Below are positions 22,521 to 32,972 of a stretch of DNA of 64,000 bases, one piece after another. A model generated the notes under the pieces. That model was not told where the DNA came from, did no database searches, and was given only the letters and a program-made list of their open reading frames with translations. A program made the translations under genes and the position numbers. Each line of letters opens with the position of its first letter. Within the stretch, counting starts at the first letter, position 1. The DNA comes from Branchinecta lynchi (lineage: Eukaryota; Arthropoda; Branchiopoda; Anostraca; Branchinectidae), in contig JAKZAP010000003.1 of the NCBI GenBank assembly GCA_023053575.1, positions 534,561-598,560 of the forward strand, read 5' to 3'.

Positions 22521-23387
22521 AATGGCTACAGGTTGTGGGTTGGGAGGGCTACCGAAGCTTTTTATAAAAAGTTGGTCGTCTTTTTCCTCAAAATTAAAAC
22601 TGGGTCTTTTACTTTAAAATTGGAAACCAACTGCGAATTAGAAAGAAATGGGGAACTTAAGGAGAAATTTGGAACATTTCAAATATGATATTTTAATAGC
22701 AGATATGTTTCTATCAAGAACAAATAATTAGATAGAACCTCCGTCACCCTATCTCTGTACTATCACTATGCGGAGTCGAGTATTTCCCCGTACCTTTTCC
22801 GCTGTGAACGAGTGGAGGTTAGTAGCTTCGCGCCACATCACGTTTCACTTTATCGCTCTGAAACCACCTTGAGGAAAAGTAGAAGACAAAGCTGATAGGT
22901 TCTTTGAACGCGCTGAAAAGCGGGTCAGCGCGCGCTGTACGCCTCCTGCATTTTCTTTCTCTGTGATGAGCAACGGCGAACACGGAAGTAGAGTAGACGG
23001 GTAAAAAGCTACAGGAAATACCTCTATGTCCGCTCAGTTTTTTCGGGTTATCCATACTCGCTGCATGGTACCAAAGATGAAGGTTCTATCCGATTATTTG
23101 TTCTTGCTTATATTGAGCAGGATAGGGAAAGGGGACCAGTACCTAACGTTTGGCATAGGGTATCCGTCATTAGATGTACTGATTTCAAGAAATTGTGGTT
23201 TACTGGTTTGCTCGCCCGGGAAACCATGTCTATATGTCTTCTGCTAGCAGGTAGGGTTTGAAGTAGAATTACATTAGTATTCTAAATCGTTTAGGAAGTG
23301 TTTTATTAGAAAGCAGCCAGTGCCCGTAGGCTGCTTCGGTCGTCCGGTTAAAATTGGGTGTTGTTACCTCTAGACATGGAACGTGTT
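22521..23387. other. unassigned intronic region
   Basis: No recognised repeat. A 78-aa - strand frame (23055-22819) and a 73-aa + frame (23026-23247) carry no family signature. Confidence 0.4.
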
Positions 23388-23817
23388 CTACCCTACTTAA
23401 CGTATTAACTATGCATGGTGTAACGGGTTATGGCTCCTTGGCATTTATTTTTTTCCCTTTTCTTTTCTGTTCCCAATATAATTATGGTAAGTGGTTAAAT
23501 TATTGATTCCTGCCACAAATAATCTGTATAGATTTTCACTTGCAGGTTTGTTATGATACTGAATTTTTTGTTTGTAAATTTCCATTAGTCACTCTCTCTC
23601 TCTCTCTCTCGATGTCAAGGCTTGACCGAATTTTTCTTCCCTTATCCCAGCAATCGCCGCACAGAGATCGCAGTTACCACGCTTACTACGCTCCCGAGCG
23701 TGGTAAGCAAACAGCAATTTCGAGAATATTGGAACGATCAGTGTAGTAACTTTTAACTAGGTTGGAACGAAAATAGTAACTAATAGTTACTACTGTAAGA
23801 AGGGTGGAACACGCTCC
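23388..23817 (-). mobile_element. family D TIR element with altered interior
   Basis: Left GGAACGTGTTCTACCCTACT and right AGAAGGGTGGAACACGCTCC, with the conserved half TTACTACGCTCCCGAGCGTG at 23683. The middle (about 23440-23660) does not match other D copies and contains a (TC)n run near 23596. The layout is inverted relative to 19646. Confidence 0.8.
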
Positions 23818-24254
23818 TGATGTTGTGCCTTCGTTCGCCTCCCTTCCCAATACTCTTCTGCTAACCGAGAATCACGTTTGGTAAAAAGGGATTAGGGATT
23901 CTAATTTGTCTATATAGAAAGTATAACACTTTCAGCTGCGTCCTAAAGGGGAGCAGTGCCATGGAGCACCCCCCCCCCCCTTCACTGTACAAAGTTTCTC
24001 CGAATAAGAATTAATGTTAACTCCAGTATTTGCTACTGGACAGATAAGATTAATCCCAATTATAGATAAGACTATCTTTTTAGAGCCAAGATTAATCCCA
24101 GTAGCAAACATTGCGAGATTTTTGTATAGTGTTGTTCTGTTAAAACACAAATTCTAGTGGATGGGCTCACCCCGGTTAACCTTCCTCATATTTATCATGA
24201 ACTCCCTTGCCACCGGTGAGTTAGCGCCCTGGCCTAGGGCGGAATAAAAGACAA
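23818..24254. other. unassigned intronic region with a small inverted repeat
   Basis: TATTTGCTACTGG..GATTAATCCC (24029-24057) is mirrored by GATTAATCCCAGTAGCAAAC (about 24088). A poly-C run lies at 23969. Otherwise no feature is seen. Confidence 0.5.
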
Positions 24255-25631
24255 TAGTTGCGTTTTTACTGATACCATGGTATCTGTTACCACGGTAACT
24301 GGATGTGCAATAAGTCGTTTTTGGGATCCCAGAACGTAAGTGGAGGGATACCTATGACATCGCAAAAGTTGTCCGTCTGTCCGTCCGTCCGTCTGTTAGC
24401 ACGGTAACTCTCGAAGGAGTTGAGATATTTTGATCAAACTTGGCATGAGAACTGCTTAGGTCAAAGTACAGGTCAATTTCGAAGATGGGCTATGTAGGTC
24501 TATATTTAGGGGTGGGGTTGAAACTAAGGGTAATAAAAAGTATTTTTTAAAAGCTAATGAAATAGTCGAATAAGGGGTAAGGAGACATGCTGAATCCGAA
24601 CTGAAATTTATTTTCCCGCCGGACAAATAGTTCACCCGGAATCCGGTGAAAACCGGAAAATTTGTGAAAAGTAATATGAAGTTGATTGCAGGTTCGATTT
24701 AGGGGCAAGGAAACGTGCTGAGCCCGAATATGAAAATTATTTTCTCTCCGGACAATTAGTTTCGGCCGGAATCCGGCCAAAACCGGAGAATTTGTTTAAA
24801 ATAAAAGTTTTATTTAAATTGCTGGATTAGCATATGACAATCGTTTATTCACCGGACGTATAGATCGCTCGGAATCCGGCTGAAACCGGAAAATTGGTTA
24901 AACAGTAAAAGTTTAATCTGAAGTTGATTAGAGGTTGGATGTAGTGGTAAGGAGATATGCTGAACTCGTTTTTGAGCTTTATATTTTTGGCCGGATAACT
25001 AGTTCCGGAATTCCGCCGAAACCGGAAAATTGGCGAAGTAAGGCAGGAAGTTTCGTTCTGTTTCGTCAAAATATATATGACTTAAAGGGGTAAACACACA
25101 TGCTGAATCCATATCTGAACTTGGTTTTCTCATATGATTAGTGATTTGGCCTTAATCTATTTCTAAATTTTAATAGTAAAAGTGTTCAAGGATTTTGGCG
25201 AAGACTGGATCTGGCGAAGACAAGACCCCATTGTCTGGATCAAATTTGAACTTTTGGGATCCCATCGAAACCTTTGGTCTTGTTGCAGTTATCGTGATAT
25301 CTGATATGCGGTGCTCTGCAAAAACGACTATCGCCGAAATGCACTTTTTGAAGTCATCTTAAAAGAAAAACAGATATCCAGTTACATCACTAAGTGCTAA
25401 ACTTCTTTCTCACCAATCTGACAAAATTTGATGAAAGTGAGATGACTTTTCAGATACCACGACCAGTTACCACGGTCGGACCGTAGTATCTGAATATCTG
25501 ATACCACAATAACTGGCCGGATACCATGATAACTGCAAAAACGCCTTTGACCGTGATCAGATACCACGATAACTGCAAACACGACTTTAGACCGTGGTAT
25601 CAGATACCATGGTATCTGCAAAAACGCAACT
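24255..25631. mobile_element. family E palindrome-rich TIR element, interrupted by A2
   Basis: Ends AGTTGCGTTTTTACTGATACC (24255) and GGTATCTGCAAAAACGCAACT (to 25631) are inverted repeats that run into ATACCATGGTATC palindromes. The interior repeats GTGGTATCTGATACCACGGT-like palindromes separated by GTCGTTTTTGCAGTTATCG. The family A element at 24321-25282 lies within it. A homologous uninterrupted stretch is at 26953-27340 in inverse orientation. Confidence 0.85.
24321..25282 (-). mobile_element. family A pearl-like element A2, nested in family E
   Basis: + strand start TTGGGATCCCAGAACGTAAG, microsatellite GTCCGTCTGTCCGTCCGTCC (24380-24399), about four core units, and end GGGATCCCATCGAAACCTTT then GGTCTTG. 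The flanking host sequence AGTCGTTTTT | GCAGTTATCG is continuous at two unoccupied sites (about 27270-27290 inverse, and 49413-49430). The insertion therefore removed no bases and left no detectable target duplication beyond a T run. Confidence 0.9.
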
Positions 25632-26730
25632 CATGATGAGAGTCAGTCAGAGTTACGACTTAGTTAGTTGCTGTTCACCTGCTGGACCAACGATAGTCTG
25701 TTTACTTTTCCTTACTTCTTTTGTGCTGAAAGCTACTAAAGGGACGTTTGTTTTGCATTAATTTATGTCGAAGAGAAAAAACACGACAATATTACATTGC
25801 ATCTCTCTTTTTTTCCAGTGATTGAGGCCGGTGATGATGTCTCCTGAACTCGTTTTTGAGCTTTATATTTTTGGCCGGATAACTAGTTCCGGAATTCCGC
25901 CGAAACCGGAAAATTGGCGAAGTAAGGCAGGAAGTTTCGTTCTGTTTCGTCAAAATATATATGACTTAAAGGGGTAAACACACATGCTGAATCCATATCT
26001 GAACTTGGTTTTCTCATATGATTAGTGATTTGGCCTTAATCTATTTCTAAATTTTAATAGTAAAAGTGTTCAAGGATTTTGGCGAAGACTGGATCTGGCG
26101 AAGAAAGACCCCATTGTCTGGATCAAATTTGAACTTTTGGGATCCCATCGAAACCTTTGGTCTTGTTGCAGTTATCGTGATATCTGATATGCGGTGCTCT
26201 GCAAAAACGACTATTGCCGAAATGCACTTTTTGAAGTCATCTTAAAAGAAAAACAGATATCCAGTTACATCACTAAGTGCTAAACTTCTTTCTCACCAAT
26301 CTGACAAAATTTGATGAAAGTGAGATGACTTTTCAGATACCACGACCAGTTACCACGGTCGGACCGTAGTATCTGAATATCTGATACCACAATAACTGGC
26401 CGGATACCATGATAACTGCAAAAACGCCTTTGACCGTGGTATCAGATACCACGATAACTGCAAACACGACTTTAGACCGTGGTATCAGATACCATGGTAT
26501 CTGCAAAAACGCAACTCATGATGAGAGTCAGTCAGAGTTACGACTTAGTTAGTTGCTGTTCACCTGCTGGACCAACGATAGTCTGTTTACTTTTCCTTAC
26601 TTCTTTTGTGCTGAAAGCTACTAAAGGGGACGTTTGTTTTGCATTAATTTATGTCGAAGAAAAAAAACACGACAATATTACATTGCATCTCTCTTTTTTT
26701 CCAGTGATTGAGGCCGGTGATGATGTCTCC
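24961..26730. repeat. 884-bp tandem duplication reaching into LPGAT1 exon 2
   Basis: 24961-25844 and 25845-26730 are almost identical. The few differences include a deletion turning AAGACAAGACCCC into AAGAAAGACCCC. The unit comprises the 3' part of element A2, the right part of the E element, about 190 bp of intron, the polypyrimidine tract and acceptor, and the first 26 bases of exon 2. Confidence 0.95.
25819..25844 (+). pseudogene. LPGAT1: decoy start of LPGAT1 exon 2
   Basis: Carries the same acceptor (TTTTTTTCCAG) and the first 26 bases of exon 2, VIEAGDDVS in the phase set by exon 1. The duplication joint then gives TGA. Splicing here would end the protein after about 77 residues. Confidence 0.9.
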
Positions 26731-26919
26731 CTGCTATCCGGAAAAGAAGCTCTGTTCATGTACAATCACCAGAGTACTGCTGACGTGCCTCTCATAATGG
26801 CTACAATGACAAGTAAGCCTGGTATAACCCAAAGCATGATGTGGATTATGGACATACTATTCAAGTGGACTAATTTTGGATGGGTCTCTCAGATTCACAA
26901 GGACTTCTTTATTGTGTCG
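26705..26919 (+). CDS. LPGAT1: LPGAT1-like acyltransferase, exon 2 with catalytic motif
   Basis: Acceptor CTCTTTTTTTCCAG ends at 26704 and donor GTAAGC starts at 26920. The 215 bases plus the single base left by exon 1 give 72 codons and end in phase 0. The product contains YNHQSTADV, which is the NHx4D motif of PlsC-type acyltransferases (His and Asp form the catalytic pair). It is followed by MMWIMDILFKWTNFGWVSQI and HKDFFI, which fit the region leading to the second acyltransferase block. Similarity to vertebrate LPGAT1 in this order (NHQAT.DV, QMMWLMD, KYTNFG) is from memory. No frameshift or stop is present, so the exon looks functional. Confidence 0.9.
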
Positions 26920-26952
26920 GTAAGCGTTCGCTGTCTCATTGTTACTACTTGC

Positions 26953-27340
26953 CATAGTATCTGATACCACGGTCTAAAGTCGTTTTGCGGTTATCGTGGT
27001 ATCTGATACCACGGTCAAAAGGCGTTTTTCAGTTATCGTGGTATCGGGCCAGTTATCGTGGTATCAGATACTACGGTCCGACCGTGGTAACTGGTCGTGG
27101 TATCTGAAAAGTCATCTCACTTTCATCAAATTTTGTCAGATTGGTGAGAAAGAAGTTTAGCACTTAGTGGTGTAACTGGATATCTGTTTTTCTTTTTGGA
27201 TGACTTCGAAAAGTGCAATTTCGGCAATAGTCGTTTTTGCAGAGCACCGTATATCAGATACCACGATAACTGCAAAAACGACTAATTGCCGATCCAGTTA
27301 CCGTGGTAACAGATACCATGGTATCAGCAAAAACGCAACT
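26953..27340 (-). mobile_element. family E element, inverse copy downstream of exon 2
   Basis: Reverse complement of the E sequence upstream of exon 2 over nearly 390 bp. Landmarks are GTATCTGATACCACGGTC, GGTCGTGGTATCTGAAAAGT, TGAGAAAGAAGTTTAGCACT and the terminus GCAAAAACGCAACT at 27340. It lacks the family A insertion and so preserves the empty site. Confidence 0.9.
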
Positions 27341-27404
27341 ATTATCATTAACTGGTGTCATATCTGTTGCCATAAACTAACCGTATGGAAATAATTCAAG
27401 TCAT

Positions 27405-27640
27405 TATATTATGGGACATTTTTCCAATCATAAACAATTAAAAACAATTGGAAACAATCGTAAACAATTATTTTTTACGATTTGAAACAGTTGTTTACGA
27501 TTGTAAATGATTATTTCTAATTGTTTCCAATCGTGTGTGACTGTAAAAAGTTGTTAACAATTGTATTTTTACGATTGAAACCGATTGTTTCCAATCATTT
27601 TTACGATTGAAACCGATTGTTTCCAGTCGTATTTTTAAGT
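27405..27640. repeat. palindromic ACAATTG / CGATTG repeat cluster
   Basis: Dense alternation of AAACAATTG, CAATTGTTT, TTTTTACGATTGAAACCG and ATTGTTTCCAATCG, which lets many short hairpins form. TTTTTACGATTGAAACCGAT followed by TGTTTCC is repeated twice in tandem near 27567-27630. Origin unknown. Confidence 0.75.
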
Positions 27641-27797
27641 GCAAATAAGAGTTTCACAAGGTTTTTGTAAGGAGAGATATTTCAGAGGCCAGTAGACCAC
27701 GTGTGTCGTCACTGGGGTGTGAACAAGGTGTGAAAAAGGTCAACAGCAAGAAGGCTCCTTTAAAGACTAAGATTTCTGTGTTAGAATGAGTTAAAAG

Positions 27798-28191
27798 CAG
27801 AGACGGGCGAATCTTCTGCTTGTTAGGCTGGATTCGGATTCTAAACCCTGAATCTTACGGATCCGCTACATCTTCTAAGCTTTCCCCAATTTCTACAGAC
27901 TGTGCTTTTAGGTATTGCTTAAACGAGACCCAAATTGATTCCCAGTTGCCGAAAGGAATCTCATAGTATAACAACCACATGGCTTACATTGTCCAAACAA
28001 TCGTCTCGTTTGCCTTAGGCATCAATGTTTTTTTGTCACTTCTTACTTTTAAACTATAACCTATGTACGTGATAGGTTCCTTTGAATCTAGATTCCAATC
28101 TTCAGCAGGAAATGGTGGATTTGGAATCGGATTTCTACCTAGCCCTGGATTCGGATTCGAATCCTTTTACGATCGGATTCGCCCATCTCTG
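27798..28191. mobile_element. hAT-type MITE, second family
   Basis: The left end CAGAGACGGGCGAATC (27798) and right end GATTCGCCCATCTCTG (to 28191) are inverted repeats. The flanking octamers GTTAAAAG and GTTAACTG match at 6 of 8 positions. Internal GGATTCGGATTC motifs occur near both ends. The CAGAGATGGGCGAAT terminus is typical of hAT MITEs. Confidence 0.85.
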
Positions 28192-28338
28192 GTTAACTGA
28201 TTTTAAATTCCAACTATTACTACGATTAAATAAAATATCCTGATTTATTTGTTAGAAGGAGTCAGCGGAGGAAATATACATTCACCTACTGCAGTCGCAA
28301 TAGTCGATGCAGTTATTCAGCAATTCTTTAGCTTTTTT

Positions 28339-29110
28339 TTGGGATCCCAATACTTAAGTGGAGGGATACCTATGACATCGCAAAAGTTGTCCGTTCGTCT
28401 GTCTGTAAGCACGATAACTCTCGAAGGGAATGAGATATTTTGGTGAAACTTGGTGTGAGGATTCGTTGGGTCGTCGGACCAGTCGACTTCGTAGATGGGC
28501 TTTGTAGCCCTATATTTAGGGGTGGGGGAGGGTGTTCAAATTAAGGGGCAAACAAAATATTTTGAAACAGCTAATGTGATAGTCGATTATGGGGTAAGAA
28601 GCCATGCTGAACACGATGGTGAAAACCATTTTGTCATCAGACTAGTAGTTCGGCCGGAATCCGGCTCAAACCGGAAAGTTTGTTAAAAGTAAAAGTTTTA
28701 TTTGGAGTTGATTAGATGTTCGATTTAGGGCAAGAAGCCATGCTGAACTTTTATTTGAAAACAATTTTCTACCCGGATATGTATTTCGCCCGGAATCCGG
28801 CCAAAACCGAAAAATTGTTAGAAGTTAAAGTTTTATTTCTATTTGATTAGACAAGTCATTTAGGGGTAAGAAGAGATACTGAATCCGTGTTTGACAATCA
28901 TATTTTACCCGGACATATAGTTCCACCAGAATCCGGCTGGAGTCGGAAAATTTGTTATAAGTTAAATTTTTATTTGAAGTTGATTAGATGTTCATTATTG
29001 GGGAAAGAAGATACTCTGAGTTCGCTTTTGAGCTTTCTTTTTTCGCCGGACAAGCAGTTCTGGAGTTCGGATATTGAATTTGGGATCCCGTCGAAACTTT
29101 TGGTCTTGTT
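28339..29110 (-). mobile_element. family A pearl-like element A3
   Basis: + strand start TTGGGATCCCAATACTTAAG, short GTCCGTTCGTCTGTCTG microsatellite, about four 137-bp units, and end TTTGGGATCCCGTCGAAACT then TTTGGTCTTGTT. Slightly shorter than other copies. It lies in LPGAT1 intron 2. Confidence 0.85.
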
Positions 29111-29299
29111 AAATACAGATTCCCTACTCAGAGTTTCTGTATTAACTATATTGCAGGTTGAAATGACGATGTTGGCTTTTAGTGATTGTTGGCAGTAGGT
29201 TGGTAACACACCCCAAGTAGACGTCACACATGGTAACTTACGAGTCTGTTTGTGGTGTAACCGTTACTTAGTTTAAGGGAAAGAGCAGAGAAGCTCTTC

Positions 29300-29510
29300 C
29301 CAGTGACATGGTTTCGAGGTGTGGAGATTAGGCTAGGTCTTGAATAAGGTCGCTGGGACCTGGTCGATAGCGTGGAAATCTTCTGAAGACCGGCGGGCCT
29401 GACCTTAGTTCCCACTCTCAAAACCAATCAGCGAACGAGGGTTAGTTGGGTGTCCTAGGTAGCCTATGGCTCAGTCACACCGTGCTCTTTCCCTCTCAAA
29501 TAACCAAATA
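29300..29510. repeat. dispersed repeat family H, copy 1
   Basis: Collinear with 40085-40270: TAGGCTAGGTCTTGAATA, GGGACCTGGT.GATAGCGT, GACCGGCGGGCC, CTCTCAAAACCAATCA, CCTAGGTAGCCTA and TTTC.CTCTCAA. Function and class unknown. Confidence 0.7.
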
Positions 29511-29532
29511 CGTACTTCTCAGTTTTATATAT

Positions 29533-32508
29533 AAACAAGAGCTACGAGCTCATATGGCACTTGTACGAGTAGGCTGTACAAGAAAGTAGATGAAAACGTC
29601 ACAAAATACACCCGCCATCCAAAAAGGCGGTTCGGAAATAGAAATAGGATATTTAGTTTCACTCATTTCTGAGCAGTTCCGGCATCGTCTCGATTGCAAA
29701 TGCACATGACTGTTCAAACTTTCATCCCAATAAATCCATTTGTTTGATCCCTAGACGTGCTACACGATTTCCGGTACTCACTCTATTTCCACCTACCATG
29801 GCCGAATCTGGTTCGGAATAAAAAAAAATAGACCACCTAAAGCATCTTCGTTTATACCATCTACCAAGTTTCACTCGAATCTGAGCATTTTTGGAAAGTT
29901 CCGGTACCCCCCCCCCCCCTTCCCACCAACGTTGTCGGAGCCGGTTCGGGCCTTAATTCCCTCGTCAAGTTTGACTGAAATTGGAGCATAGCCTATCTGC
30001 AAGTTTCCAGTACCCCCCCCCCCCCTACCTTGGCCGAATCCGGCCCAGACGCCAAATAACAAATCTAGGCCGCATAAACTCGGCACTGTCGAATTGCATC
30101 TCATTCGGTCCATCCGTTTGGTTTTTGTGCATGTCAAAAGTCCCCCCACCCCCAATTCCCCTAATCGTGGTCGCATATGGTTCGAACGCATGTTTTACAT
30201 GTCGAGGCCATCGATTCGTATCACCCATGAAGTTTCACTCGAATCAGACCACTCGTTCGCAGTTTATAGAAGTCCATATTTCTCTTCTCTTGCTCCCCCA
30301 AAAATGCTCGGATCTAGGAACGGAAGTTTCCGGGGGTATGTTGTGTCAGGTTTTAAAGTCAAGATAATTCGGGTCGCTAATATGCCTGCAAAGTTTCGTT
30401 GTCGTTTTACATCTGGAACTATTCTAACTCACGACTACCGGAATTCCAGGAAACCCCCTCCAACTCCCCCCACAGAGCCCCGAAACCATCTGGCTCCGTC
30501 AATTTCATCTAGTCCTAATGCTTGTTCCATCCATTAAGTTTCGTCCCAATCCCTCTACTTTTAGAGTTTCTTGAGTTTTCCACCCCCCCCCCCATCCCCA
30601 CAGGTATCGGACCCGACTCGGACGTGACACTGAACGTCCGAGGCGATAGCTCACCAGACAAGTTTCATTCAAATCCGATCACCCGTTCAAAAGTTATGCA
30701 CGCCACTAGATTCCGGACTCCCCATCCACCCACTCCCCCCACGATGGTCGGGTCGGGGAAACGGCTGTTCTCAAGTCAATCCGTTCGGATCCCTGACATA
30801 CCTGCCAAGTTTCATCGCCCTAGGACATCAGGAAGTATGCCGAACTCGCGGGATCGCTAGAAATCCGGACCCCCACCCCAACTCCCACACAGTGCCCTGA
30901 TACGGTCCGGTTATGTCAATGACGTGTCGAGGACCTGTCCTTGTTTTTCCCACCAAGTTTCATCCCGATCCCTCCACTTTAAGCGTTTCTCAAAATTTCC
31001 GGTTCCCTCCTCCAACTCCTCCCAGTGTCATCGGATCCGGTCCGGTTATGTCAATGACGTGTCTAGGACCTGTGCTTGTTTTTCCCACCAAGTTTCATCC
31101 CGATCCCTCCACTTTAAGCGTTTCTCAAAATTTCCGGTTACCTCCTCCAACTCCCCCCAGTGTCATCGGATCCGGCCCGGATTTAAAGTGAGGTGTCCGA
31201 GACACAAGGTCATCCTAAATATCAATTTTCATCAAGATCCGATCACCCGTTCAAAAGTTATGCACGCCACTAGATTCCGGACTCCCCATCCACCCACTCC
31301 CCCCACGATGGTCAGGTCGGGAAAACGGCTGTTCTCAAGTCAATCTGTTCGGATCCTTGACATACCTGCGAAGTTTCATCGCCCTAGGACACCAGGAAGT
31401 ATGCCGAACTCGCGGGATCGCTAGAAATCCGGACCCCCACCCCAACTCCCCCACAGTGCCCTGATCCGGTCCGGTTATGTCAATGACGTGTCTAGGACCT
31501 GTGCTTGTTTTTCCCACCAAGTTTCATCCCGATCCCTCCACTTTAAGCGTTTCTCAAAATTTCCGGTTCCCCACCCCAACTCCCCCACAGTGCCCTGATC
31601 CGGTCCGGTTATGTCAATGACGTTTCTAGGACCTGTGCTTGTTTTTCCCACCAAGTTTCATCCCGATCCCTCCACTTTAAGCGTTTCTCAAAATTTCCGG
31701 TTCCCTCCTCCAACTCCCCCCAGTGTCATCGGATCCGGCCCGGATTTAAAGTGAGGTGTCTGAGACACGAGGTCATCCTAAATATCAATTTTCATCAAGA
31801 TACGATCACCCGTTCGCAAGCTAAAAATACCTCAAATTTTGGCTTCCCCCTCCCTCCACTCCCCCCCCCAGATGGTCGAATCGGGGAATTGATGATTTCC
31901 TATTTAAGCTGGTCGGGTCCCAGACATGCCTGTCAATGTCCGTCGTCCCAGCACATCAGGAAGCACGGAACTCGCGGGATCACTACAAATTCGGACTTCT
32001 CCCCCCCCCCTAACTCCCCCAAAGTGAGCGGATCCGTTCCGGTTATATCAGTCACGTATCTAGGACTTTTGCTTGTACTTTCCACCAAGTTTCATTCGGA
32101 TCCCTCCACTCTGAGTATTTTCCAAGATTTCCGGTTTCCCCCTCTAACTCCCCCCAGTGTCACCGGATCCGGTCTGGATTTAAAATGGAGGGTCTGAGAC
32201 ACGAAGTCCTTCCATGTATTAAGTTTCATTAAGATCCGATCACCCGTTCGTAAGCTAAAAATATCTCATTTTTCCTATTTTTTCCGGATTCCCCCTCCCT
32301 CCACTCCCCTCCAGATGGTCGGATCGAGGAAGCGACAATTTCTAATTTAATCTGGTCCAGTTCCTGATATGCTTGCCAAGTTTCATCGTCCTAGCTTATC
32401 TGGAAGTGCCCGAACTAGCAAAACCGGGACCGACAGACCGACAGACCGACTGACGGACAGAAATAACAATCGCTATATGGCACTTGAGTAAGCTCAAGTG
32501 CCATAAAA
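29533..32508 (+). mobile_element. family B pearl-like element B2
   Basis: Same ends and order as B1 but with more core units. CAAGTTTCATCCCGATCC boxes at about 30955, 31090, 31518 and 31652 show a period of 134-135 bp and local unit amplification. The microsatellite GACCGACAGACCGACAGACC is at about 32428. The 3' hairpin is TATGGCACTTGAG, loop TAAG, CTCAAGTGCCATA, a perfect 13-bp stem at about 32475-32504. The high similarity to B1 indicates recent activity or gene conversion. Confidence 0.9.
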
Positions 32509-32933
32509 ACCAGGTAAGATAAAAACAAACCGGAATGAATTACACTGACCAGTCAATCGACAAAAAGGTGGGACGATGAGTGTGAGGGGTTAGTGCTTTC
32601 TGCAAATCGCAAGAAAGACAAAATTGTGCTTTGCATAACAGGCATATATTCTTCTTTTTTTTTAAATAAGGTCCTCTTTCAGTTATCCCTGTTCGACATG
32701 CACTGGTTTTTTGCTAGGTTGCTAGCAAAACCACATCAGATGTTCTGGGTATGTCTGGGTTGCGCAATAACTTATAAAGCTTATAACACTCTCTTTTAGT
32801 GGCAGTGTGGATCTTGTAAAATTTGTGATAAGGGAAATATCTTCTCTGTGTTTCAGCCGTGTTTGGTTTTCATCTTGTGTGGAAATGCTCTTTTCATTTT
32901 CTTTTGGTTTTGCAGTTTTCCAGGACACTGTGA
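32509..32933. other. unassigned intronic region
   Basis: No recognised feature. Confidence 0.4.
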
Positions 32934-32972
32934 GCGTATTCCACCCTACTTAGCGTAGTTACTAAGCATGGG
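32934..32972 (+). mobile_element. family D TIR element, 5' end only
   Basis: GAGCGTATTCCACCCTACTT then AGCGTAGTTACTAAGCATG, then interrupted by the (GAGA)n tail of a LINE. The other half was not found downstream. Confidence 0.75.

Noticed and set aside
29300..29510. tRNA-derived SINE in family H
   Set aside because: No convincing A box and B box pair could be located, so it is left as an unclassified dispersed repeat.
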